A DNA stretch of 64,000 nt from NCBI GenBank assembly GCA_002419585.1, contig DIGJ01000026.1, positions 1 through 64,000 of the forward strand. The letters are read 5' to 3'. The DNA comes from Lachnoclostridium sp. UBA5725 (GTDB lineage Bacteria > Bacillota > Clostridia > Lachnospirales > Lachnospiraceae). The notes beneath the pieces are model-generated. The model was not told where the DNA came from, did not search any database, and saw only the letters and a program-made list of their open reading frames with translations. Below, piece by piece: positions 42,428 to 51,069 of this stretch. The number at the start of each line of letters is the position of its first letter. The stretch's first letter is position 1. The position numbers and the translations under genes are program-made.

Positions 42428-43786
42428 ATGGATTTAAATAGTAAAAAAGTACTGGTTATTGGAAGTGGAATAAGTGGAATTGCTGCAGTTAAATTATTAT
42501 CGAATGAAGGTGCAGATATTATTCTACAGGATGCGAATGACAGTTTATCAAAACAGGATATTAAAGATAAGTTACCAAAGAATTTAATGATTCAAATTGT
42601 GGTGGGTGAACTTCCAAGGGAACTTTTGAAAGAAATTGGATTAGTGGTGTTAAGCCCTGGTGTTCCAACGGACTTACCATATATTATAGAAATGAAAAAT
42701 ACTGGTATTCCGATTTGGGGAGAGATTGAACTTGCTTATCAGTATAGCAAAGGGAAAATGGCTGCGATTACTGGAACAAATGGAAAAACAACAACAACAG
42801 CGTTGGTTGGCGAAATTATGAAAAACTACTATGTATCCGTATATGTGGTAGGAAATATAGGAATTCCTTATACGGATATGGTCCTAAATACAAAGGGAAG
42901 CACGATTACCGTTGCAGAGATGAGTAGCTTTCAATTGGAAACGGTTCATGAATTTCGTCCGGAAGTAAGTGCGATTCTAAATATTACCCCAGATCATTTA
43001 AATCGTCATCATACCATGGAAAAATATATAGAAGCAAAGAAACGGATTGCTATGAATCAGGGAATTCATGACACCTGTGTATTGAATTATGAAGATCCAA
43101 TCCTTCGTAAAATGGCAGAGGATTTGAGGCCAAAAGTCTTTTTCTTTAGCAGCAAGCATGAATTAGAGGAAGGTATCTTTTTGGATAAAGAAGGTAACTT
43201 TATTTATCGTGAAAACAAGAAAGAAGAAATGGTATGTAATATCAAAGACCTTAAGCTACTAGGAATGCACAACTATGAAAATGTAATGGCTGCCATTGCG
43301 ATTTCTGCACACATTGGGGTACCAATGGAAGCGATTCGTGAAGCGGTTATGAAATTTACATCGGTAGAACATCGGATTGAATATGTCGATGAAATCGATG
43401 GTGTTATTTATTATAATGATTCTAAGGGTACCAATCCAGATGCGGCAATTAAAGGTATACAGGCTATGATTGCACCAACCATTTTAATTGGCGGAGGTTA
43501 CGATAAGGGATCTGACTACAAAGAATGGATCGATTCTTTTGACGGCAAAGTAAAATATTTAGTATTATTAGGTGCAACACGTGAAAAAATTGCAAAACAG
43601 GCTAAAGAGTGTGGCTTTGAGAATATAATTTTGGTAGACACTTTGGAAGAAGCGGTAAAAATCGCACATGATAAAGCGACACCAGGCGATGCTGTTTTAC
43701 TTTCACCAGCATGTGCAAGCTGGGGGATGTTTAAAAATTATGAAGAACGTGGCAGACAGTTTAAAAAGTATGTAAAACAATTATAG
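42428..43786 (+). CDS. murD: UDP-MurNAc-L-alanine:D-glutamate ligase
   Basis: Adds D-Glu to UDP-MurNAc-L-Ala. N-terminal Rossmann domain (GSGISGIAAVKLL), ATPase site AITGTNGKTTTTA near 115, NITPDHLNRH near 185, C-terminal DSKGTNPDA near 333. 452 residues. AAGGAGG precedes the ATG. The only Mur ligase kept in this dcw cluster. Confidence 0.96.
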   Translation: MDLNSKKVLVIGSGISGIAAVKLLSNEGADIILQDANDSLSKQDIKDKLPKNLMIQIVVGELPRELLKEIGLVVLSPGVPTDLPYIIEMKNTGIPIWGEIELAYQYSKGKMAAITGTNGKTTTTALVGEIMKNYYVSVYVVGNIGIPYTDMVLNTKGSTITVAEMSSFQLETVHEFRPEVSAILNITPDHLNRHHTMEKYIEAKKRIAMNQGIHDTCVLNYEDPILRKMAEDLRPKVFFFSSKHELEEGIFLDKEGNFIYRENKKEEMVCNIKDLKLLGMHNYENVMAAIAISAHIGVPMEAIREAVMKFTSVEHRIEYVDEIDGVIYYNDSKGTNPDAAIKGIQAMIAPTILIGGGYDKGSDYKEWIDSFDGKVKYLVLLGATREKIAKQAKECGFENIILVDTLEEAVKIAHDKATPGDAVLLSPACASWGMFKNYEERGRQFKKYVKQL

Positions 43787-43804
43787 TGACCGGAGAGTGG
43801 ATAC

Positions 43805-44956
43805 ATGGGTAGGGTAGAAAAACCATCGCGCAAGGATAGTTATGTAAAAGGTGGCTATTACGATTATAGCCTGTTATTCTTGACCCTATTTTTAGTTGCA
43901 TTTGGACTGGTTATGATATACAGCACAAGTTCGTATACGGCACAGATTGCAAAGGGCGATTCCATGTATTATTTAAAACGTCAAGGGGTCAGTGCGATAA
44001 TCGGTGTAATCGGTATGCTTATTCTATCAAAAATGGATTACCGGATTTTTTTGGCGAAGCTTCCTATCTTAAAAATGAGGTTTGTAACGTTGATTTATTT
44101 CGTTGCAATTATCTTGCAAATCTATGTACTTATATTTGGTATGGAGATTAACTATAAAAAACGGTGGATTAGCCTTGGAAAATTCGGTACCTTTCAGCCG
44201 TCCGATTTGTCAAAAGTAGCAGTTATTTTATTTGTTTCCTATCTGATCTATTTATCACCGAAGGCAATTAGCAAATTTTCTGGATTTATGAGAATCGCAA
44301 TTTACATATCTCCGTTGATTGTTTTGATTGGTAAAGAAAATATGAGTACTGCTATTATTATCTGTTTAATCATGGGTGGTATCTGTTTTGTAGCAAGTAA
44401 GAAAAAAGGATATTTTGTGATTGCAATCCTGTTAATGGTAGGTGCATTTGCTTTGTTTTTACTATTTGGTGAGGCCTTTCGTTTGAACCGATTTGATATT
44501 TGGCTAAATGTAGAAACAAATGAGGATGCTTTCCAGATTTTACAGGGGCTTTATGCAATTGCCTCTGGAGGCCTAACTGGCAAGGGACTCGGTGGAAGTA
44601 TGCAAAAGTTAGGATATGTTCCAGAAGCCCAAAATGATATGATTTTCTCTATTATTTGCGAGGAACTTGGATTATTTGGAGCAGTAACGGTATTGATTCT
44701 ATTTGTACTATTGATTTGGAGACTGTTCATTATCTCGATTAATTCACCAAATCTATTTGGTGGTTTAATGTGTGCAGGGGTACTGATACATATTGCAGCG
44801 CAGGTGATCATTAATGTTGCGGTAGTTACGAATTCGATTCCATCTACCGGAATCCCGTTACCTTTTATAAGCTACGGAGGAACTTCGGTGGCCGTACTTC
44901 TAGCAGAGATAGGATTAGTGCTTAGTGTGTCGAATCAAATTCGATACGAGAGGTAG
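43805..44956 (+). CDS. ftsW: Peptidoglycan glycosyltransferase FtsW/SpoVE (SEDS family)
   Basis: Polytopic SEDS glycosyltransferase that polymerises lipid II with a class B PBP partner. About ten helices; signature PFISYGGTS near 356-364 and the KRWISLGKFGTFQPSDLSK segment near 119-137 (catalytic Asp in PSD). 383 residues. murG, which often follows, is absent; ftsQ starts six bases later. Confidence 0.94.
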   Translation: MGRVEKPSRKDSYVKGGYYDYSLLFLTLFLVAFGLVMIYSTSSYTAQIAKGDSMYYLKRQGVSAIIGVIGMLILSKMDYRIFLAKLPILKMRFVTLIYFVAIILQIYVLIFGMEINYKKRWISLGKFGTFQPSDLSKVAVILFVSYLIYLSPKAISKFSGFMRIAIYISPLIVLIGKENMSTAIIICLIMGGICFVASKKKGYFVIAILLMVGAFALFLLFGEAFRLNRFDIWLNVETNEDAFQILQGLYAIASGGLTGKGLGGSMQKLGYVPEAQNDMIFSIICEELGLFGAVTVLILFVLLIWRLFIISINSPNLFGGLMCAGVLIHIAAQVIINVAVVTNSIPSTGIPLPFISYGGTSVAVLLAEIGLVLSVSNQIRYER

Positions 44957-44962
44957 CGCCTT

Positions 44963-45682
44963 ATGGAAAATAATAAAAGAGGAAAACGAATCCTAATTAT
45001 AGTTCTTGTGTTAGGCGGTGCTATTTCGTTTTTTCAAATCTATAATCATATAAGTACAATAAATATAAAGGGATGTCAGTATTATTCCGAAGAGGAAATT
45101 AAGACAAATTTACTAACTGGAATAGAAAGCAAAAATTCGATGCTTTTTTATTTAAAAGCAAGATATTTTGGACTGAAAGAATTACCATATATAGAAAAGG
45201 TTGCAGTCAAACGCGTTAACAATCACGAAATTACCATACGAGTATACGAAAAGACGTTGATTGCAAGTGTTAAATATATGAGTCAATATCTGTATTTTGA
45301 TAAAGATGGAGTGATACTGGGAACATCGGAAGAGGCAATGGAAGGCATACCTTGTATTTCAGGATTAACCTTTTCGGGATTCAAACTATATGAACCGCTT
45401 CAGGTGGAAGAAAAAGAAATTTTTACGATTATTTTAGATATATCTCAGATTATCAGCCGATACAAATTAACCATAGATAAGATTCATTTTAACAGTAAAA
45501 ATGAAGTTTCATTAAGTACTGGCGATATTAAGGTATATCTTGGAAAACATGAATTCTACGATGAACCAATAGCGGCGTTATCTGAGATTTTACCGACGGC
45601 TTTGAAGCAGAATTTAAAGGGTAACATTAATATGGAAAATTATCAATCCGGTGATAATGTAATATTTCGAGTGCAATCATAA
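44963..45682 (+). CDS. ftsQ: FtsQ/DivIB division protein
   Basis: A 239-residue bitopic protein: short basic N-terminus, helix about 10-28, POTRA domain (INIKGCQYYSEEEIKTNLL) and the FtsQ domain beyond about 100. Low sequence conservation is normal; position between ftsW and ftsZ and topology support the call. It binds FtsL/FtsB. GGTAGCGCC is a weak ribosome site, so translation probably depends on coupling to ftsW. Confidence 0.88.
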   Translation: MENNKRGKRILIIVLVLGGAISFFQIYNHISTINIKGCQYYSEEEIKTNLLTGIESKNSMLFYLKARYFGLKELPYIEKVAVKRVNNHEITIRVYEKTLIASVKYMSQYLYFDKDGVILGTSEEAMEGIPCISGLTFSGFKLYEPLQVEEKEIFTIILDISQIISRYKLTIDKIHFNSKNEVSLSTGDIKVYLGKHEFYDEPIAALSEILPTALKQNLKGNINMENYQSGDNVIFRVQS

Positions 45683-45709
45683 AAAATAAGGAAAAACATA
45701 AAATTAGGG

Positions 45710-45738
45710 TTGATTATTCTACAAAAAAACTATATTAT
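45710..45738 (+). promoter_or_regulatory. Promoter before ftsZ
   Basis: TTGATT (45710-45715) and TATTAT (45733-45738), 17-base spacer, in the 186-base gap between ftsQ and ftsZ. It would give ftsZ its own transcription besides read-through. Confidence 0.55.
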
Positions 45739-45868
45739 AGATTATAACAATGTGTACGATTACCATATGTTGTGATGGATAGGAAGTTAGACCTACATAG
45801 TGGATGATTAATTACGAATATTAGTGATTTTAATAAATACAGGGAAAGAATATGAAGGAGGAATAACC

Positions 45869-47071
45869 TTGCTTGAAATAAGAACAAACGAATCAGATTC
45901 GACTGCAAAGATTCTTGTGATTGGAGTTGGAGGGGCAGGAAATAACGCAGTAAATCGAATGATAGAGGAAAATATAGCAGGCGTAGAATTTGTTTGTGTA
46001 AATACGGACAAGCAGCATTTGAAAAATTGCAAAGCGCCTACCTGCATTCAAATAGGTGAAAAGCTCACAAAAGGATTAGGTGCAGGAGCTCAGCCTGAGA
46101 TTGGTGAGAAAGCAGCAGAAGAAAGCAGCGATGAATTAGTTGATATCATAAAAGGTTCCGATATGGTTTTTGTAACTTGCGGAATGGGCGGGGGTACTGG
46201 AACTGGTGCAGCACCAGTTGTCGCTCAAATCGCAAAAGATATGGGAATTTTAACGGTTGGTATTGTTACCAAGCCTTTTAAATTTGAAGCAAGAGCGCGA
46301 ATGAATAATGCGGTTGGTGGTATCGAAAAATTAAAAGAACATGTAGATACCTTAATTGTTATTCCAAATGACCGTTTGTTAGAAATTGTTGACCGTAGGA
46401 CAACTATGCCGGATGCACTTCGTAAAGCGGATGAAGTATTACAGCAAGGTGTTCAGGGTATTACAGATTTAATTAATGTGCCAGGCCTCATAAACCTTGA
46501 CTTTGCGGATGTTCAGACGGTAATGAAGGACAAGGGTGTTGCTCACATTGGAATTGGTGTTGGAAGAGGGGATGATAAGTGTATTGAGGCTGTTCAACAA
46601 GCCATTACAAGTCCTTTGCTTGAAACCACCATTGCTGGTGCATCACATGTAATTATTAATATTTCTGGTGATATTAGCTTAATTGAAGCGAATGAAGCGG
46701 CTACTTATGTACAGGAATTAGCTGGTGAGTCAGCCAATATTATTTTTGGCGCCATGTTTGATGAATCAACTCCAGATATTGCTTCTATCACGGTTATTGC
46801 AACCGGTCTTGAATCTTTAGATACCGGAAGTACCGTAAAAACACCAAGCTTTTTAAGTCAACCAACACAAAAGTCAAACTTTAACTATAATTCAACAAGA
46901 TCAATGCAGATGGGGCAGCAGACAATGTCAAAACCTACCATGCAGACTGCTGCTACGCAAACGCAACAAAAGCCGCCAGTGGCTCAAAAAGGTTTGGCGG
47001 ATGCATTGGACTTAGAAGACCATGGTGGAATTAAAATTCCAGAATTTTTACAGAAGAATCGACATAAATAG
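45869..47071 (+). CDS. ftsZ: Cell-division tubulin FtsZ
   Basis: GTPase that forms the Z-ring. Nucleotide-binding segments GVGGAGNNAVNRM, the tubulin signature GGGTGTGAAP and the T7 loop NLDFADV are intact; a Gln/Thr-rich linker leads to the C-terminal peptide GIKIPEFLQKNRHK that binds membrane partners. The frame opens at 45824, but AAGGAGG at 45855-45861 points to a TTG start at 45869, giving 400 residues. No ftsA is in the cluster. Confidence 0.95.
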   Translation: MLEIRTNESDSTAKILVIGVGGAGNNAVNRMIEENIAGVEFVCVNTDKQHLKNCKAPTCIQIGEKLTKGLGAGAQPEIGEKAAEESSDELVDIIKGSDMVFVTCGMGGGTGTGAAPVVAQIAKDMGILTVGIVTKPFKFEARARMNNAVGGIEKLKEHVDTLIVIPNDRLLEIVDRRTTMPDALRKADEVLQQGVQGITDLINVPGLINLDFADVQTVMKDKGVAHIGIGVGRGDDKCIEAVQQAITSPLLETTIAGASHVIINISGDISLIEANEAATYVQELAGESANIIFGAMFDESTPDIASITVIATGLESLDTGSTVKTPSFLSQPTQKSNFNYNSTRSMQMGQQTMSKPTMQTAATQTQQKPPVAQKGLADALDLEDHGGIKIPEFLQKNRHK

Positions 47072-47083
47072 AATACAAATACA

Positions 47084-47124
47084 AGAGTGATTATAAATGC
47101 AAATTCGTAATCACTCTATTTTTT
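47084..47124 (+). terminator. Terminator after ftsZ
   Basis: Perfect 10-bp stem (47084-47093 with 47108-47117), 14-base loop, then ATTTTTTT. Confidence 0.85.
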
Positions 47125-47219
47125 TGCCCTAAAATACTACAATATTTAGAAAATGAATATTGAGGAAAAGGGAATTTGGAAGATTTATGGGGAAAAATTT
47201 TAAGAATTTTCTTTTATAA

Positions 47220-47253
47220 TTTGACAAGTTATGCAAAGGAAGTTCGCTATACT
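47220..47253 (+). promoter_or_regulatory. Spo0A-type promoter of spoIIGA-sigE
   Basis: TTGACA (47221-47226) and TATACT (47248-47253) are separated by 21 bases, too long for a normal sigma-A promoter. TTTGACA (47220-47226) differs by one base from an inverted 0A box (TTCGACA) and covers the -35 box. The B. subtilis spoIIG promoter has the same design: a 22-base spacer and 0A boxes over the -35. Confidence 0.65.
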
Positions 47254-47281
47254 ATATCTATCCTCATGATGGAGGTGAAGG

Positions 47282-48058
47282 TTGGGATACGTTGTATACA
47301 TAGATATTTATTTTCTATTAAATATATGCATTGATTACCTATTACTCCGTGTTTTTGGAATCCTTTTAAAAAAGAAAAAATGCAGGTGTCGTCAAATATT
47401 TGCTAGTTTTTTGGGAGGTATCGGTGCTGTTTTAAAAGTATTCAAGATTCCAATCCCATCGATACTTATCATTCTTTTGATGATTATTATTGCATTTGGG
47501 AGGATGAAAAAAACACAGATAATTAAAATGACAGTATATTTTTATATACTAAACATAATGGTTGGGGGGTGCATATTTTTCTTGCAAGAGCAAGGCATTG
47601 TTATGAAACATATTTGGCAGCTTGTGGTATTTGTTTTCGTACTTACCTTGTGTTTAGAAAAAGGGGCAGACAGCTTCTTGGTACAAACTAGAATTTTGAA
47701 GAATTTGTACTCGATTGACTTAAAGTTGGGAGAATTGAAAGTCACGGGTATTGCTTTGTTAGATACAGGAAATTGCTTATATGATCCTTTTTTTCATCGT
47801 CCGGTTATGATTGGGGAATATCGTGAGATGGAAAAAATGTATGAAATGGTAGAAGAAGAAAAAATCATTTGGATACCTTATCATTCATTGGGAAAGGAAC
47901 ATGGGTTAATACCAGCAATTAAAGTAGATGAATTAATCATTCATCAAGATAAGGAAACAATTTTAAGGGAAAATGTTCTAGTAGCCGTAGCGAGGGAAAC
48001 ACTATCGGTGAAAGGAAAATATCAATTTATATTACATGGGGATCATATGAAAGCATAA
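47282..48058 (+). CDS. spoIIGA: Sigma-E processing peptidase SpoIIGA
   Basis: Membrane aspartic protease that cleaves pro-sigma-E in the mother cell after septation. Five membrane segments in the first 130 residues; the cytoplasmic protease domain carries the catalytic D161 in LLDTGNCLYDP. 258 residues, somewhat short. TTG start with GGAGGTGA five bases upstream; no ATG fits. Directly before sigE, its substrate. Confidence 0.93.
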   Translation: MGYVVYIDIYFLLNICIDYLLLRVFGILLKKKKCRCRQIFASFLGGIGAVLKVFKIPIPSILIILLMIIIAFGRMKKTQIIKMTVYFYILNIMVGGCIFFLQEQGIVMKHIWQLVVFVFVLTLCLEKGADSFLVQTRILKNLYSIDLKLGELKVTGIALLDTGNCLYDPFFHRPVMIGEYREMEKMYEMVEEEKIIWIPYHSLGKEHGLIPAIKVDELIIHQDKETILRENVLVAVARETLSVKGKYQFILHGDHMKA

Positions 48059-48096
48059 AAATAAATACGTTATCGAATAAAGAAGGGGAGTATTTC

Positions 48097-48840
48097 ATGT
48101 TAATTAAAATTTCTATACCAAATAAATTCCAATTTCGGATTATTCCGGACTTTCATCATATTTTAGGAGATACAAAAGGGGATATTCATTACATTGGAGG
48201 AGCAGAAGTACTTCCAGCTCCACTGGAATCTGAAAAAGAGTGGGAAATGATACAATTGTTAGGCACTACACGTGACGATGAGGCAAAATCTGTATTAGTG
48301 GAACATAACCTTCGTTTAGTTGTTTACATAGCGAAAAAGTTTGATAATACTGGTATTGGGGTAGAAGATTTAATTTCAATCGGAACCATTGGGTTAATTA
48401 AAGCAATTCACACCTTTAATCCAGACAAGAATATCAAGCTTGCTACATATGCTTCAAGATGTATTGAAAATGAAATTTTAATGTATTTAAGGCGAAATAA
48501 TAAAACGAAAATGGAAGTCTCCATAGACGAACCTCTTAATGTTGATTGGGATGGAAATGAACTTTTATTATCGGATATACTCGGAACAGAAGAGGATGTA
48601 ATTTATAAGAATCTAGAAGATGAAGTCGATAAGGCTTTGTTAAATAAGGCACTTGAAAAACTATCTGATCGAGAGCGTATTATCATTAAGCTGCGGTTTG
48701 GTTTAAATACTGTGGATGGAAATGAGCGTACACAAAAAGAAGTGGCTGACTATCTGGGGATTTCACAGTCTTATATATCAAGACTAGAAAAGAAGATTAT
48801 TAAGAGACTAAAAAAAGAGATGATACGGCTGGAAGCCTAA
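48097..48840 (+). CDS. sigE: RNA polymerase sigma factor, mother-cell sigma-E
   Basis: Sigma-70 family, 247 residues. An N-terminal pro-sequence of about 25-30 residues (hydrophobic/amphipathic) precedes the region-2 start. Region 2 GVEDLISIGTIGLIKAIHTFNPDKN and the ASRCIENEILMYLRR segment; region 4 SQSYISRLEKKIIKRLKKE. Same operon as its processing enzyme, 38 bases downstream. Followed by an imperfect terminator hairpin. Confidence 0.95.
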   Translation: MLIKISIPNKFQFRIIPDFHHILGDTKGDIHYIGGAEVLPAPLESEKEWEMIQLLGTTRDDEAKSVLVEHNLRLVVYIAKKFDNTGIGVEDLISIGTIGLIKAIHTFNPDKNIKLATYASRCIENEILMYLRRNNKTKMEVSIDEPLNVDWDGNELLLSDILGTEEDVIYKNLEDEVDKALLNKALEKLSDRERIIIKLRFGLNTVDGNERTQKEVADYLGISQSYISRLEKKIIKRLKKEMIRLEA

Positions 48841-48863
48841 GGATTAGAAAATTATTATTTAAA

Positions 48864-48926
48864 GGATGCATTTCAATTGTCAAGATAAATAGGAAGTCTT
48901 GATTGATGTGAGATGCATTCTTTTTT
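48864..48926 (+). terminator. Probable terminator after sigE
   Basis: Imperfect long hairpin whose base pairs GGATGCATTTCA with TGAGATGCATTC, followed by TTTTTTCC. Confidence 0.6.
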
Positions 48927-48993
48927 CCTCTGGTATTGCATGACAAAATGATTCATATAATAACTCATTTATAAAATAACAAGTTGAGCCAGA

Positions 48994-49022
48994 TTGAAGC
49001 TGTACATTATTTGTGGTAAAAT
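48994..49022 (+). promoter_or_regulatory. Possible promoter of the MBL hydrolase gene
   Basis: TTGAAG (48994-48999) and TAAAAT (49017-49022), 17-base spacer, about 35 bases before the start. Confidence 0.4.
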
Positions 49023-49059
49023 AAACTATAATTTATTTAGATGAAATGGAGAAATGTTT

Positions 49060-49698
49060 ATGGAGCTTATTAAGCGGATAAATGGTGGGGGTTCAAATTG
49101 CTATTTAATTACCAATAAAGAAAAGTCTATTTTAATCGATACAGGAAGAAAAAATAAGAGGAATTCTATTTTAAAAGCGTGCGAAGGATATCATATTGCT
49201 TTAATCGTATTAACACATGGACATATAGACCATGTGCAAAATGCGATATACTTATCAAAACGCTTGAATGCACCAGTTGCCGTCAGTAAAAAAGACGTAG
49301 CATTGCTAAAAGATAATTTATGTAGAACTCTTAAATCTACCGGAATATTGGGAAATGTTGTACGATTTTTTTCGGTTTTAAGTGCAAAGTTTGAAAAGGT
49401 GGAAACGTTTGAGCCAGATATATTTCTTGAGAATGGTGATAGTCTTTTAAAATATGGTATAGATGCTACGGTTATAGAACTGCCTGGACATACAGAAGGT
49501 TCTATTGGTATAAAAGTTGGAAAAAAAGATTTAATTGTAGGCGATGCGCTTATGCATATAATTAAGCCATCTGTAGCTCTCCTGTATGAAAACCGAGAAA
49601 AAATGATTTTAAGTGCAAAGAAAATTCAAAATTTTTCTGAAAAAACGATTTATTTTGGGCATGGAAATCCAGTCATGAATCGAAAATGGGTAAACTAA
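49060..49698 (+). CDS. MBL-fold metallo-hydrolase
   Basis: A 212-residue metallo-beta-lactamase fold hydrolase. Metal ligands: THGHIDH (HxHxDH, near 54-60), H in PGHTEGS near 149, D in VGDALMH near 168, H in FGHGNP near 205. The group includes glyoxalase II-like and many uncharacterised thiol-ester hydrolases; substrate cannot be assigned. Start 49060 chosen because GGAG (49048-49051) is eight bases before it and only two from the ATG at 49054. It separates sigE from an inverted sigG, an unusual insertion. Confidence 0.85.
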   Translation: MELIKRINGGGSNCYLITNKEKSILIDTGRKNKRNSILKACEGYHIALIVLTHGHIDHVQNAIYLSKRLNAPVAVSKKDVALLKDNLCRTLKSTGILGNVVRFFSVLSAKFEKVETFEPDIFLENGDSLLKYGIDATVIELPGHTEGSIGIKVGKKDLIVGDALMHIIKPSVALLYENREKMILSAKKIQNFSEKTIYFGHGNPVMNRKWVN

Positions 49699-49704
49699 AA
49701 ATTA

Positions 49705-49754
49705 GATTGAATTTAAATAACTTTATTGTCAGATAAAATTATTTAAATTCAATC
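49705..49754. terminator. Bidirectional terminator between the MBL gene and sigG
   Basis: Perfect 16-bp arms (49705-49720 with 49739-49754) around an 18-base loop. T-rich sequence follows on the minus strand (TTTTTAG), so it is best suited to end sigG. Confidence 0.75.
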
Positions 49755-49777
49755 CAAATATAGCTCTTTATTTTTAC

Positions 49778-50560
49778 TTAGTATACGGTTAAATAGTTTT
49801 TCATATTTTTAAGTGCAGATTTTTCAAGCCTTGAAACCTGCGCTTGTGAAATATGAATTTCTTCAGCAACTTCCATTTGTGTTTTGCCTTCAAAATAGCG
49901 AAGTTTTATAATGTTACTTTCTCGAGTTGGTAGTCGCTTTATAGCCGATTTTAAAGAAATTTCTTCGACCCAATTATCTTCTTTATTTTTCTTATCGCTG
50001 ACCTGATCCATAATATATAATGTATCACCGCCTTCCGAGTAAACGGGTTCATATAAAGATAAAGGATGCTGTATGGCATCAAGAGCATATACAATATCTT
50101 CTGGATTCATCTCCAAAGATTTTGCAATTTCTTCAATGGTTGGTTCTTTGTCTGATTGCTTCATCATTGCTTCTTTTGCATAAATTGCTTTGTATGCAAT
50201 ATCCCGCAGGGAGCGACTGACGCGAATACTATTATTATCACGTAAATACCGACGTATTTCACCAATTATCATTGGAACAGCATAGGTTGAAAACTTAACA
50301 TTTTGTGAGACATCAAAATTATCAATCGCCTTCATGAGCCCGATACAACCAATCTGAAACAAATCGTCCACGTTTTCATTGCTGTTTGAAAAACGCTGTA
50401 TAATACTTAACACAAGTCTTAAGTTTCCTTTTATATAAAGTTCTCTTGCTTCTTTATTTCCTTCCATTACTTGATTAAAAAGTTCTTCTTTTTCTTTGTT
50501 CCCCAAAAGTGGTAATTTTGCTGTATTGACACCACAAATTTCAACTTTATACAGAGCCAT
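49778..50560 (-). CDS. sigG: RNA polymerase sigma factor, forespore sigma-G
   Basis: Sigma-70 family, 260 residues. The N-terminus KVEICGVNTAKLPLL is the sigma-G signature (sites for the anti-sigma factors). Region 2 NVDDLFQIGCIGLMKAIDNFD, region 4 HISQAQVSRLEKSALKNM. GGAGG precedes the ATG. In most clostridia and Bacillus it follows sigE on the same strand; here it is reversed behind the MBL gene. No convincing sigma-F/G box was recognised upstream. Confidence 0.95.
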   Translation of the reverse strand: MALYKVEICGVNTAKLPLLGNKEKEELFNQVMEGNKEARELYIKGNLRLVLSIIQRFSNSNENVDDLFQIGCIGLMKAIDNFDVSQNVKFSTYAVPMIIGEIRRYLRDNNSIRVSRSLRDIAYKAIYAKEAMMKQSDKEPTIEEIAKSLEMNPEDIVYALDAIQHPLSLYEPVYSEGGDTLYIMDQVSDKKNKEDNWVEEISLKSAIKRLPTRESNIIKLRYFEGKTQMEVAEEIHISQAQVSRLEKSALKNMKNYLTVY

Positions 50561-50732
50561 ATTGAACCTCCAAGCTAATGAATAGTAAGTATCGGAATGT
50601 CTTCATAAAGTAGGATTTACATATTCTGCTTATTTATACGAATCAAATTATTGTAAAATTTTCCTTATTAAGATAATTTTGTAAACCAAACGCATATATA
50701 AAATATAAGAAGAAATAAGGAGCATTATTTTT

Positions 50733-50990
50733 ATGAGGCTGTGTGAACTGAGTTGTAAAGAAGTTATTAACGTATGCGATGGGCAAAAATTAGGATATAT
50801 ACAAGATGTTGAATTTGATGTGTGTACAGGGCAGATTAAAAAAGTGATAATACCTGGTCCGTGTAAAGTCTGGGGAATTATGGGGCGTGATCACGAGTAT
50901 ATCATTGATTACAATTGTATTTGCCAAATAGGACCGGATGTTGTACTAGTAGAGGTGGAAGTTGAAAAATGTTTCAGTAAGTGCAAATAG
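50733..50990 (+). CDS. ymxH: YlmC/YmxH family sporulation protein (PRC-barrel)
   Basis: An 85-residue PRC-barrel protein. Conserved start MRLCELSCKEVINVCDGQKLGYIQDVEFD-type segment (here split: ELSCKEVI, GQKLGY, DVEFD) and IIPGPCKVWGIMGRDHEYIIDY-type core. Six cysteines, unusual for so small a cytoplasmic protein. Family members are linked to sporulation, biochemical role unknown. Divergent from sigG; AAGGAGC precedes the ATG. Confidence 0.85.
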   Translation: MRLCELSCKEVINVCDGQKLGYIQDVEFDVCTGQIKKVIIPGPCKVWGIMGRDHEYIIDYNCICQIGPDVVLVEVEVEKCFSKCK

Positions 50991-50998
50991 ATATTTCC

Positions 50999-51027
50999 TT
51001 GACCTTTTCTTATAAATTCAATATAAT
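50999..51027 (+). promoter_or_regulatory. Promoter of nrdR
   Basis: TTGACC (50999-51004) and TATAAT (51022-51027), 17-base spacer, about 40 bases before the nrdR ATG. Confidence 0.7.
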
Positions 51028-51069
51028 AAAGCGTAAAGAATTTGCATAATTTGAAGGAGGATACACAGG

